Assembly: GCA_002331025.1 (NCBI GenBank)
Contig: DCYG01000044.1
Coordinates: 176,991 to 220,083, forward strand
Length of the DNA: 43,093 bases
Source: Firmicutes bacterium UBA2116
Lineage (GTDB): Bacteria > Bacillota > Clostridia > Tissierellales > Sedimentibacteraceae
Direction: 5' to 3'
Under the pieces are notes generated by a model that was not told the DNA's origin, did no database searches, and was given only the letters and a program-made list of their open reading frames with translations. Shown here piece by piece: positions 32,311-41,571 of the stretch. A program made the translations under genes and the position numbers. How positions within the stretch are numbered: the stretch's first letter is position 1; every line of letters starts with the position of its first letter.

Positions 32311-32354
32311 ATTTTTGCACAGTTGTCATAAATTTATGACAACTGTGCAAAAAT
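32311..32354. promoter_or_regulatory. Perfect 44-bp palindrome in the hypE / MATE divergent region
   Basis: Arms of 22 bp meet with no loop: ATTTTTGCACAGTTGTCATA (32311-32330) continues as AATT and then the exact reverse complement to 32354. T's lie at the outside of the left arm and A's at the outside of the right, the opposite of a terminator. It is 107 bases before hypE and 140 before the MATE gene, so a shared operator is likely. The rest of this 289-base gap holds no gene. Confidence 0.85.
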
Positions 32355-32493
32355 ATGCCATTTTATATTTTAGAATTATGATAAGCTTTATAAGAGTGCG
32401 GAGTAATTTTATTATTATCAACAAATACAGGCTTGTATAAATAAGGCATATCAGTTAAACTAAATAATATATTTTTTAAGAAAAGGAAAACAA

Positions 32494-33846
32494 ATGAGCA
32501 ATAATACGAATTTAACAGAAGGCAAAATACTGAGCACGTTGGTTAAATTGGCACTTCCTATAATGGGCACCTCTTTTATACAGATGGCGTACAACCTGAC
32601 CGACATCATATGGCTTGGACGACTCAGCACAAATGCTGTTGCCGCTGCCGGAGCTGCCGGATTCTTTTTATGGTTCGGTTCAGCTTTAGTTATGATTACG
32701 CAAATCGGAGTTGGGGTAAATGTAGCACAAAGCTACGGAAGAAATGATTTAGATGGCGCAAAAAAATATATTTTTAACGGTTTTCAGTTAGATATTACAA
32801 TAGCACTTTTGTACTCTTTATTTCTATTTACCTTCAGGCACAATATAATAGGGTTTTTTAATTTGCAGGATGCTGAAGTGATAAAAATGTCAGTTGAATA
32901 TTTGACTATAATCTCCATAGGAATAATATTTCATTTTTTAAATCCGATATTTTCAACTATTTTAAACAGCTCGGGCAACAGTATAACACCTTTTAAAATT
33001 AATACAATCGGAATGATTGCCAATATAATAATAGATCCCCTATTAATATTCGGGCTTGGTCCCGTACCTGCATTAGGTATAAAGGGGGCTGCATTAGCAA
33101 CTATATTGTCGCAATTTTTTGTATCATTACTATTTTTTATAATCGGAAAATTGAATAGCACTGTTTATTCTAATGTAAATTTATTTGCAAAGCCTGAAAT
33201 AAGCATAATAAGAAACATTGTAAAAATAGGCATACCGCCTGCTATGCAAATGGGATTGCACGCTGTTATAAGTATGCTTATAACTAAAATTATTGCAGGA
33301 TTCGGACCCGTAGCCGTTGCTGTTCAAAGCATCGGTTCGCAAATAGAATCTATAACATGGATGACCGCAGAAGGTTTTTCTGCCGCCATATCGGCCTTCA
33401 CAGGCCAAAACTACGGAGCAGGTAAGCTGCAACGTATAAAAGACGGCTATCATAAGGGCATTCAGGTGTTGGGAGGTTTGGGAATTATATCTACGCTGCT
33501 TTTAATTTTCGGAGCCGAAGCATTGTTTACTTTATTTGTCCCACATGACCCCGCAGCAATTAAAGAAGGTATAACTTATTTGAAAATTTTAGGACTTTCG
33601 CAATTTTTTATGAGCATAGAAATAGGAACCACAGGTGCATTTAACGGCTTGGGCAGGACAGTTCCCCCGACCATTAACGGCATTATCTTAAATGCATTAA
33701 GAATTCCTTCAGCAATATTACTCGGCTCTGCAATCGGACTTTCGGGAGTATGGTGGAGCATAAGCGTAACATCAATTTTTAAAGGAATTATATTGTATGT
33801 ATGGTTCAAGATAGCATTTGTTAAAATAATGCAAGGAGAAAAATAA
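32494..33846 (+). CDS. MATE family efflux transporter (second copy)
   Basis: The 450-residue protein has about 12 TM segments and MATE motifs: LVKLALPIMGTSFIQMAYNLTDIIWLGRL at the N terminus, NSSGNSITPFKINTIGMIANIIIDPLLIFG (about 160-190), and SAFTGQNYGAGKLQRIKDGYHKG opening the second half. It is clearly a different subgroup from the MATE at 76-1482. Its stop overlaps the start of the threonine-synthase-like gene (TAATG), so the two are co-translated. AAAGG lies upstream of the ATG. Pairing with a PLP enzyme could mean export of that enzyme's product (inference). Confidence 0.92.
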   Translation: MSNNTNLTEGKILSTLVKLALPIMGTSFIQMAYNLTDIIWLGRLSTNAVAAAGAAGFFLWFGSALVMITQIGVGVNVAQSYGRNDLDGAKKYIFNGFQLDITIALLYSLFLFTFRHNIIGFFNLQDAEVIKMSVEYLTIISIGIIFHFLNPIFSTILNSSGNSITPFKINTIGMIANIIIDPLLIFGLGPVPALGIKGAALATILSQFFVSLLFFIIGKLNSTVYSNVNLFAKPEISIIRNIVKIGIPPAMQMGLHAVISMLITKIIAGFGPVAVAVQSIGSQIESITWMTAEGFSAAISAFTGQNYGAGKLQRIKDGYHKGIQVLGGLGIISTLLLIFGAEALFTLFVPHDPAAIKEGITYLKILGLSQFFMSIEIGTTGAFNGLGRTVPPTINGIILNALRIPSAILLGSAIGLSGVWWSISVTSIFKGIILYVWFKIAFVKIMQGEK

Positions 33847-34940
33847 TGAAATATATTTGTTCGAAATGCAATGCTGAAGAAGAAATTACAACTTATAAAG
33901 CAAAATGTGATTGCGGAGGTTTGTTTAAGCTTGATTATAAGCCTCCTAATTTTGATTTGTCACTAATTGACAGGAACACATGGAGCATTTTCCGTTATCG
34001 TAATTTTATGGCTTTAATGGATGAACAGTGGAGAAATATTTCACTTGGTGAAGGTATGACTCCAACTATTAAGTTTGATGATGATGTAATTCTAAAAATG
34101 GATTACTTCATGCCCACACTGTCTTTCAAGGACAGAGGTGCAGCCGTTTTAATATCTCATTGTAAATCAATAGGTGTCGAGTCCGTGGTGCAGGACTCAA
34201 GCGGCAATGCGGGAAACAGCGTAGCTGCCTATTGTGCCAAAGCAAATATTGGCTGTGAAATTTTTGTTCCTGAAGGAACATCTCCTAAAAAAATAGATAT
34301 GATTAAATCTCATAATGCACGTGTAAATGTAATTCCCGGTTCAAGAGATAATTGTGCGGATGTATGCAGATCAAAGGTTGAAACCGAAGGGAAATATTAT
34401 GCCAATCACGTATACAATCCGTTTTTCTACGAAGGAACAAAGACATATGTATACGAGATATATGAACAGCTCGACAGAATACCTCAAAATATATTTGTTC
34501 CGCTGGGAAACGGCACGTTGTTTATTGGAATAATTAAGGGGCTGGAGGAATTGATCGAAAGTAATATCATCAAAAAAATGCCGAACATTATTGCCGTACA
34601 AGGCGAAAACTGTGATCCTTTCGTAAAAGCTTTTGAAAACAAGGAAAAACATCCTGCTTTAATAACACCTCGACCAACCATGGCTGAAGGAATTGCAATA
34701 GGTATTCCCATGAGGGGTGAAGAAATTTTAGAATATATCTATAAATATAATATAGAAATGATTACCGCACCCGAAAATCAAATTTTAAATGCGCGAGCTG
34801 CCCTTGCGGCAAAAGGTATTTACTGTGAGCATACGACAGCAGCAACCTATGCTGCATATTTAAAATATTGTGAATTATACGGAAAGACACCTGATTCCTT
34901 AATACCGATGTGCGGAGCAGGACTCAAGTCAGACCATTAA
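33846..34940 (+). CDS. Threonine synthase-like PLP-dependent enzyme
   Basis: The 364-residue fold-type II PLP enzyme has an N-terminal zinc ribbon (Cys5, Cys8, Cys21, Cys23), the Schiff-base lysine Lys95 in TLSFKDRGA, the substrate loop DSSGNAGNS (about 117-125), and the phosphate-binding PLGNGT. These match threonine synthases, but the C terminus is short and no hom or thrB gene is near, so it may be a paralogue acting on another amino acid. The start overlaps the MATE stop by one base. It converges on the MEMO-family gene with a 7-base gap and no visible terminator. Confidence 0.85.
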   Translation: MKYICSKCNAEEEITTYKAKCDCGGLFKLDYKPPNFDLSLIDRNTWSIFRYRNFMALMDEQWRNISLGEGMTPTIKFDDDVILKMDYFMPTLSFKDRGAAVLISHCKSIGVESVVQDSSGNAGNSVAAYCAKANIGCEIFVPEGTSPKKIDMIKSHNARVNVIPGSRDNCADVCRSKVETEGKYYANHVYNPFFYEGTKTYVYEIYEQLDRIPQNIFVPLGNGTLFIGIIKGLEELIESNIIKKMPNIIAVQGENCDPFVKAFENKEKHPALITPRPTMAEGIAIGIPMRGEEILEYIYKYNIEMITAPENQILNARAALAAKGIYCEHTTAATYAAYLKYCELYGKTPDSLIPMCGAGLKSDH

Positions 34941-34947
34941 TTACAGC

Positions 34948-35829
34948 TTAATTTTCAGTAAAAATATAAGTAATGTAGCTTGTTGTTTCATCCATCCTCT
35001 GTTGAACAATAAGCTCCGAATTACTGTGGTTTAACATATGTATATCGGATTCATACAATTTGTCCATCAATTCGAGTATTGTTACAATGCTTACAGGTGA
35101 ATCCAGATTGTCATTGGTGAAGGACATAATTTTATTAATGTCCTTATTTTGGATTGCTTCCATGCTTATTAAATCCATTTGGTTCGCATGTTCTAAATCG
35201 AGGTAATGCGAAAAATCCACCGATGCAATAAACAGCGTTTTTTCAATGTCCACCATATCACTCAGGTCACCAACCAACTTTTCTATATCCTCCGGCTTTG
35301 TCTGCTTAGACATTGCCAACCCCACTATTTTTGCATCATTCAGATAATATTTTACGAAGGGAACAATACTTGAAACAGAATGCTCCCTTGTCATTTTGTC
35401 ATCGTCCTCTATCAGAAAATCATTTTGTAAAAGCTTTCTTGTTATATCTTTTTCCGTTTTAAGGACGCCCGTAGGTGTTTGCCAATCCTTCAGAGTTGTA
35501 AAAACCTTTCCCATTAAAATACTTTCATGGTCGGGACCTATTAAAACCACCGTTTCATATTGATGCTTTTTTACATTCTGAAAAACCTCATGTATCAGGT
35601 CACTTGCAAGCAGGTGATGAGGAAGGATGGAACCGCGTATGGCGGCTCCGTGATTATATAATTCAAATTGTTTTATATTGACGAAATAAACAGGATCATA
35701 ATATAGGCATTCTATATTATTTTCACTATAATAATTACCGTCATAGCTTTCCGGCTGCTGAGAAGGCTTTAAATCGGTTATTATGAATGCTGCTGTTATT
35801 AAAAAAACTACTAAAAATATTTTCTTCAA
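34948..35829 (-). CDS. Exported MEMO-family (AmmeMemoRadiSam B) protein
   Basis: The 293-residue protein has an N-terminal hydrophobic signal or anchor (about 3-19) and then a MEMO1 domain: GSILPHHLLASDLI, VVLIGPDHES, REHSVSSIVPFVKYY and ASVDFSHYL carry the conserved His/Asp residues, related to class III dioxygenases. Most MEMO proteins are cytoplasmic and linked to AMMECR1 and a radical SAM gene; neither is here and this one appears secreted or anchored. It follows the alpha-2-macroglobulin gene by 46 bases on the same strand. Biochemical role unknown. Confidence 0.88.
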   Translation of the reverse strand: MKKIFLVVFLITAAFIITDLKPSQQPESYDGNYYSENNIECLYYDPVYFVNIKQFELYNHGAAIRGSILPHHLLASDLIHEVFQNVKKHQYETVVLIGPDHESILMGKVFTTLKDWQTPTGVLKTEKDITRKLLQNDFLIEDDDKMTREHSVSSIVPFVKYYLNDAKIVGLAMSKQTKPEDIEKLVGDLSDMVDIEKTLFIASVDFSHYLDLEHANQMDLISMEAIQNKDINKIMSFTNDNLDSPVSIVTILELMDKLYESDIHMLNHSNSELIVQQRMDETTSYITYIFTEN

Positions 35830-35848
35830 TGCTTTCCTCTATTCTACA

Positions 35849-35872
35849 GGCTGTTGAAAAAGTTCATCAGCC
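35849..35872. repeat. GGCTGTTGAAAAA hairpin motif
   Basis: GGCTGTTGAA and TTCATCAGCC pair with one mismatch (35849-35858 and 35863-35872). It occupies the gap between the macroglobulin and MEMO genes; related motifs occur at 1-12 (inverted) and 26189. Confidence 0.6.
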
Positions 35873-35875
35873 TTA

Positions 35876-38800
35876 TTAATTTATGGTTAAACTTGTTTTA
35901 TCAACATAATTCAATTTAGCTTCCAGACTTTCCTTTATTACGGCGTAATCAACGGTATATTCTCCCTTTTGTGCTGCCTGCATATAGAATTCGATCGGTC
36001 TTACAGGCTGATCCTTGTCGTAATGATAATAAAATGTAAGCTTTTGACCGTCAACATAAGCCATGTAATCCTCAATGCCTGCTCTGACATATCTGAAACC
36101 TGACGGAACTACATAGGTTATTTCGTAGCTTCCGTATTCAACAGCAGGAGCAATGCTTGGAGTTATGGTCACTGTTACAAGGTCTGACTGATTGTATTCT
36201 TTTTGTTCCGATGCCGTACCACTAAGCTCATAGCTTATGTTAATGGACATTTCATCGGATTTGTTTTTATCCAAATCATCCTTGTTTCCCAATGCATCAA
36301 CTTTACACGCAATACTTCCTTTGATACCGCTGAATTTAATATCCTTTATTTTATCCTTAGCGATTGCAAAGCTCTCTCTGTCAAACAGCTTCAATTTATA
36401 TGTTTTCTTGGTACCGTCTGCTGTTACCGTCACTTCTCCGGACAAGTCCTTGATTTCGTCTAATTTCATGATGTCCCTGTTCATAATGTAAATTAATTGT
36501 TCAAAGTTGCTCAATGTCATTTTAGATGGATTGTTATATATATATCTGAACAGCTTATCCCCGGTATCAAAGTTATTGAGCTTTACACCCAGCACCGATA
36601 AAAGTGCGGTTATTTCATAATTGTCCGCATCATTCTGTTTGTTGTCATAATACAGATAATCACCTGATTTTGATGAACCGTTTATAAATTCTTTATAATA
36701 CTTGTTTGCCGTTTTCTTATCTCCCAGCTCTGCCAAAGCCAATGAAAGATATATCTTATCTCTGTTCTCCAAGCCGGATTCGTTATTATCCAGCAAATCA
36801 TAAATTTTAAGCAGCACAGGTTCCTTATATTTGCTGAGTCCCCATAGCGCTGCGGAAACATCGGTATTATAATCCTCAGTTCTTTTCAACGTATTTTCAA
36901 AGCAAACTTTGAATTTAGTATTTAAGTATTCGTCATCAACTAAATTGGCTAATTTGACCGTTATCTCAATATCCTCTTCAGAATACGGCAACAGCTTATA
37001 TCCCATGTATCCCTGATTATCCGATGATTCATATTCGCTTATTTTAGCCCTGAGCTCCTCCTCAGAAAAGTCTATATTCGTTTTAAAGTAATCATTTATA
37101 TATTTTTTAGCAATCAATGAACAAACTGTCTGATCAATTCTTCGCCCTCCGCCTGAGGAAATCAAATCCAAGCTGTTATAAAAATCGGAACGGCTTTCAT
37201 TAAACAATGTTATAACAGGATTAGAATATACCTCATCCAATACCGTTTGTTCGGTAAGCTTATAGTAATCCGTATTATTAAAATAAACGTAAGATTCCAC
37301 GACTGAGAATTCTTCCTTTATAGCATCCTTATTGTTTTTACTGCCTGCTGTCACATATATTTCGTAAATTCCTTCATCCAGCTTGCCTAGCAAAGCATTG
37401 GTATAATCACCTATTACCCCTTTTGTATTTACATCCGTTTTTTTGCCTGTTTCCTTATTTACAACGCTTACACTGTACTCCACCTCTTCACCTGCAACAG
37501 CAGATATTCCAAAGGTTCTTAAGGATACATTGATATTATCGTCCTTAAGATATTCCTCACCCATTATTAAATCCACAAAAAACGGCAATCCGACAGTTAT
37601 GTTTTTCTTGCCACTGCCTACGTAAAGCTTATCTGATATCCCCTGGTACGTTATCCTCCATGATGTCAGATTGTCAGGCAGCTTAAATTTTACAGTTGCC
37701 TTACCGTCCTTATCGGTGGTCACAGATGTGAAAGCAGTCGTGTCGTCAAAATCATCTCTGAACGCATTGTCATTACCTCCGCCGCCTCCCATTTCTGCCA
37801 TGCCGGGACCGTCGGTGTACGGATCAACATTAGAAAGATATGATTTAATAACCCCGGGATACCACGCATATCTGTATGGACCAAAATATAAATCATTTAA
37901 GGTATTTACATTCTTTTCAAATACGGCAAAATACGCTTCATCTACGACACTTATATTTATATCCGCTACGCATGGTCTTTTGTTCTCATCAAATGCATGT
38001 ATACTAAAGGTCGCTTCCTCCCCCGGCTTGTATTCCTCCTTATCGGTTGCAACATCAAAATACATTTGTCTTTCTGTCACATCATATGCTATATAATTAT
38101 CAACAGGATACATATATCCGTTCTTGATGTATATTCCTTGTATTGATACTCTTGAAATATAATCCTCCTTGAAAGGGAATTGTATTTTTGTACTGTCAAA
38201 ATTAATGTAGTCAACCAGGCCGTTACGTGCAAACAGCAATATGAGATTGTCGTTATCAATGTCATTTACGGCAGCATTATCATATAATAACTCCATGCCG
38301 ACATTTTCGTTTAATCTGTAGTATTCCTTATCGTCATTTTTTTCTAAGCTGTAGGATAATCTATTGTATGGTCTGAATCTTCCGTCAATATTCACTTCCT
38401 CTTCAATAGTTCCGTTTACATCACCGTAATATGATGCAATTATTTTATAGCTTCTGTCCTTATCAAAATTCGGTATCTGTACATTAGCAATTCCGGCAAC
38501 AACATTTATATTTTCCCAGTAGACTGTATTTTGAACCCTTTTGTAATCATAAATTACCTGATTAACCTTATTTATAAAGTCATAATGCTCTCCGATTTTT
38601 TCTTTTTCATAATAATATTCCGTTATCATTACGTTGACTTCACCATCTAAGGGATTGCCTCTGAGGGAGCTTAAATCAATGTTATCTTCATTGTAATCCT
38701 TGATTACCAAATCATGCAGCATAATGTCTATCGTCGTTGGATTATCAGTGTTTCTATCTACCTCAAGCATTTTATGTTTTGGGAAAACACTGAAGCTGTC

Positions 38801-40732
38801 ATACAGGTTTACCGCCATATCCTCCGCTTCCTTGTTGTAGCTGCTGATATTTACAGTTACGGGCCTCCAGCTCATGCTGCTAACCACAGTATTTATATTG
38901 AAGGTTTTTTCTCCGTTTTCACTTAATATTACTTCTTCTTCTTTATTGCTGTAATCTATAAATCCGTATCCGCCATAACCATATGTATTCACTCTCACTT
39001 TTAAATCAGGAACGGGATTCCCGTCAAAGAAGTCAGCATTAATTTTATACGTTAAATCATCACCGCTGTACATAACTTTTTTGCTCAACTCGCCGCTCAT
39101 TGTGTACAAGGGCTTAGTGTACTTTCTTACTTCAACATATTGTGAAGATATCTGGAAATCATTGTCGTATACATCAATACGCAGCCCGCCTGATGCCGCA
39201 TTTTTTAATTCAAATTTAGTTTCATATGTGCCGATATCCGTTAAGTCAGCTTCCTTGCTGTCTACAGCCATTCCCGTATACGTCTCCACAAGATCTATTC
39301 TGACCTTATTTACGGCACCCTCGTGCCTGCGTCTCGCAAATCCCCACACGTTGACGGTGTCTGTAGGCATGTATACGGGTCTGTCCGTATCTATATACCT
39401 GAAATATTCTGCCGCATAGTTCATGTCTCTGTAATAATAGTATTTAAACAATTCACCGTCAGCATAAATAAAATTATTGTAGCCATCAGCTTCAAGCCTC
39501 ATAAATATCGTTTTATAATCCTCAGCTTTTTTGTTTATTGCCAATGCTCCGTTTTCGTCAGTCACGCCTATCTTTTCACCATTTAGAAATACACCGGCAT
39601 TTTTAATACCCTTGCTGGTAATGCTGTCTATTGCATACACTAAAATCTGCTCTCCAAAAATTGCGTTGTACAGCATCATATCGTTTATCTGCATGAACAA
39701 ATAGGAGCTAGTACCTTCTACGCTGAACTCTAATAAATAATAACCTTTTTTCAGTTCGCCGGGTAATTCAAACAATGCTTTGGAGCTATAAGAAAATTCT
39801 GTATCCACAAAGGGCTTTTGACTTATCGTATTTATATTGGTTAATATGCTGCCGTTTTTGACATCCTCAGGAAACTTGCCCGTTGCGGCATATTTATTGA
39901 TATCGTTGGCAAATTCATCATCACTCTTGTACTGATATATGTTTATTGTAAACTCCTCATCATTGTATTGATTGTTTATATTTGCACCGATTGCCTTTAC
40001 ATTGCCTTCGGCTATATTAATCAGAGGGTTTTCGAAGTAAATTTTAGCAAGTTCATCAGGCTCAGTCTTAAAACTTAAAACATAATCCTCTTTCAGTTCC
40101 TCGGAGCCGTCATCCAATCCAAAGCCTTTTTTAATTGTTACGGTATATTTTGTATTGTTCTCTAATTTTTCAGGCGCAAAAATAACAGAGCTTTCATTTT
40201 TTATAAATCTGCCCTCTACTTCAGGTACAATTTCAAAACATTCATCTATATCCTTGAGATTTCCGAGGGAAAAATACATTTCTATACCGGAATGAACGGG
40301 AACATAATTGCTGTCATTTCCGGGAATCGTGCTTTCAACCTTAAATTCTTTCTTCGTTTGAAACGCCCATGAATATTCGTAAGGCTCATCATTTAACTTG
40401 ACCTGATAAATTTTATCATTCTCTAAGCTGTTTAACGGAATGATATTAAAAACAGTGTTGGATATTTCTTCGATTTTAAATTCTTTTTCCGGAACTATCT
40501 GAAGGTTTTTCTTAACATAACTTTTACTTATGTTATCCTTACTAACCAGCTGAAAGCTTGTAGAATTATCAATTCCCTGCTTATCCGATTTCAATGCGGT
40601 AAGCTCAAATTTATCCTCATCATATTCCTTTTCAACCTCTGCAGGCTGATTAACCTCAGTATTATCCTTCTTAGTACATGCTGTTATTATTAAAATGATA
40701 CACAAAAGTAACGCTAAAATTCTTCTACTCAT
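35876..40732 (-). CDS. Alpha-2-macroglobulin family lipoprotein, thioester absent
   Basis: The 1618-residue lipoprotein has a signal ending LIITAC (lipidated Cys19), two Ig-like domains (about 40-225), macroglobulin domains including a carboxypeptidase-regulatory-like segment (about 370-410) and TDRPVYMPTDTVNVWGFAR (about 449-467), a core beta domain with TDKDGKATVKFKLPDNLTSW (about 1018-1037), an alpha/alpha toroid (about 1185-1440) and a C-terminal receptor-like domain. Where thioester proteins have GCxEQ, this has GRRIDQT (about 1194), so the trap-forming thioester is lost. Family role: trapping or blocking proteases at the cell surface. The ATG at 40732 follows GGGGG. A MEMO-family gene is downstream. 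Confidence 0.9.
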   Translation of the reverse strand: MSRRILALLLCIILIITACTKKDNTEVNQPAEVEKEYDEDKFELTALKSDKQGIDNSTSFQLVSKDNISKSYVKKNLQIVPEKEFKIEEISNTVFNIIPLNSLENDKIYQVKLNDEPYEYSWAFQTKKEFKVESTIPGNDSNYVPVHSGIEMYFSLGNLKDIDECFEIVPEVEGRFIKNESSVIFAPEKLENNTKYTVTIKKGFGLDDGSEELKEDYVLSFKTEPDELAKIYFENPLINIAEGNVKAIGANINNQYNDEEFTINIYQYKSDDEFANDINKYAATGKFPEDVKNGSILTNINTISQKPFVDTEFSYSSKALFELPGELKKGYYLLEFSVEGTSSYLFMQINDMMLYNAIFGEQILVYAIDSITSKGIKNAGVFLNGEKIGVTDENGALAINKKAEDYKTIFMRLEADGYNNFIYADGELFKYYYYRDMNYAAEYFRYIDTDRPVYMPTDTVNVWGFARRRHEGAVNKVRIDLVETYTGMAVDSKEADLTDIGTYETKFELKNAASGGLRIDVYDNDFQISSQYVEVRKYTKPLYTMSGELSKKVMYSGDDLTYKINADFFDGNPVPDLKVRVNTYGYGGYGFIDYSNKEEEVILSENGEKTFNINTVVSSMSWRPVTVNISSYNKEAEDMAVNLYDSFSVFPKHKMLEVDRNTDNPTTIDIMLHDLVIKDYNEDNIDLSSLRGNPLDGEVNVMITEYYYEKEKIGEHYDFINKVNQVIYDYKRVQNTVYWENINVVAGIANVQIPNFDKDRSYKIIASYYGDVNGTIEEEVNIDGRFRPYNRLSYSLEKNDDKEYYRLNENVGMELLYDNAAVNDIDNDNLILLFARNGLVDYINFDSTKIQFPFKEDYISRVSIQGIYIKNGYMYPVDNYIAYDVTERQMYFDVATDKEEYKPGEEATFSIHAFDENKRPCVADINISVVDEAYFAVFEKNVNTLNDLYFGPYRYAWYPGVIKSYLSNVDPYTDGPGMAEMGGGGGNDNAFRDDFDDTTAFTSVTTDKDGKATVKFKLPDNLTSWRITYQGISDKLYVGSGKKNITVGLPFFVDLIMGEEYLKDDNINVSLRTFGISAVAGEEVEYSVSVVNKETGKKTDVNTKGVIGDYTNALLGKLDEGIYEIYVTAGSKNNKDAIKEEFSVVESYVYFNNTDYYKLTEQTVLDEVYSNPVITLFNESRSDFYNSLDLISSGGGRRIDQTVCSLIAKKYINDYFKTNIDFSEEELRAKISEYESSDNQGYMGYKLLPYSEEDIEITVKLANLVDDEYLNTKFKVCFENTLKRTEDYNTDVSAALWGLSKYKEPVLLKIYDLLDNNESGLENRDKIYLSLALAELGDKKTANKYYKEFINGSSKSGDYLYYDNKQNDADNYEITALLSVLGVKLNNFDTGDKLFRYIYNNPSKMTLSNFEQLIYIMNRDIMKLDEIKDLSGEVTVTADGTKKTYKLKLFDRESFAIAKDKIKDIKFSGIKGSIACKVDALGNKDDLDKNKSDEMSINISYELSGTASEQKEYNQSDLVTVTITPSIAPAVEYGSYEITYVVPSGFRYVRAGIEDYMAYVDGQKLTFYYHYDKDQPVRPIEFYMQAAQKGEYTVDYAVIKESLEAKLNYVDKTSLTIN

Positions 40733-40866
40733 GATATCCCCCAATTTTATTTACTAATACAGTAACATTATACTTTAGTTTCAGAAAATTTTCTACCACA
40801 ATATGTAATTTATTTAATTCGTACCTTTATTAATTATCCGCATAGTATAATGCAGGAGGGATTTAA

Positions 40867-41547
40867 ATGAATAAGTCAAAAAAAGCTGAAATTAGAATGC
40901 AAAATTTCGAGGAAACATTTAGATACGGCAATGTTGATGTCATGAAGCTCACCATCAAATATCCGGTGGTAAAGCTTCAGAACAACCCCGATGCACAAGC
41001 AATGATAAATAACCAGATAGCTATTGAGGTAAACGAATACCACCGACATGTTTCTGATTTTTTATACAACCAGGCAGTAAACGACTATAGAGAAGCACAA
41101 GAAAATAACTACCCGTTCCACGGCTATGAAGCGTATATGGAATATGTAATTACCTACAACGACAATTGCTTTTTAAGCTATTATTATGACAAATACGAGT
41201 ATACCGGAGGAGCTCACGGTATGACTCTGAGAAGCTCGAATACATTCGAGCTGTGCAGAGGTACTATAATTCCGCTGTACTGCTTTTTTAAAAAAGGCTT
41301 AAATTACAGGCGTAAGCTTATATTTGAAATTATTAAACAGGCAGACGAAAGATTAAAGGAAGAGCCCGGTATTTTCTTCGATGATTACGAATCATTAATC
41401 ATTAAAAATTTTGATGAAGATAATTACTTCCTTTCACCGGATGGATTGTCCATATATTATCAGCACTACGATATAGCTCCTTATTCAACGGGAATAGTGG
41501 TATTTACAATTCCATACAAAACGATAGGATGGTACCCATCCTGCTGA
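40867..41547 (+). CDS. DUF3298/DUF4163 (RsiV-like) protein
   Basis: The 226-residue protein has the DUF4163-plus-DUF3298 pattern: YPVVKLQNNPDAQAMINNQIA, YNDNCFLSYYYDKYEYTGGAHG (GGAHG is the family hallmark) and GLSIYYQHYDIAPYSTGIVVFTIPY. In RsiV this module sits outside the cell and binds lysozyme; here no signal peptide or TM is visible, so location is uncertain. GGAGG is close to the ATG. A TATAAT at 40846-40851 lies only about 15 bases upstream of the start codon, giving at most a very short leader. It is divergent from the macroglobulin gene. Confidence 0.85.
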   Translation: MNKSKKAEIRMQNFEETFRYGNVDVMKLTIKYPVVKLQNNPDAQAMINNQIAIEVNEYHRHVSDFLYNQAVNDYREAQENNYPFHGYEAYMEYVITYNDNCFLSYYYDKYEYTGGAHGMTLRSSNTFELCRGTIIPLYCFFKKGLNYRRKLIFEIIKQADERLKEEPGIFFDDYESLIIKNFDEDNYFLSPDGLSIYYQHYDIAPYSTGIVVFTIPYKTIGWYPSC

Positions 41548-41571
41548 TATAGGGGGTTTATCCCCCTATAT

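Noticed and set aside
32311..32354. Intrinsic terminator
   Set aside because: T-tract precedes and A-tract follows the palindrome on both strands, and both neighbouring genes start, rather than end, here.
33846..34940. Firm assignment as thrC
   Set aside because: Fold and PLP motifs fit, but the protein is short and lacks pathway neighbours, so a paralogue cannot be excluded.
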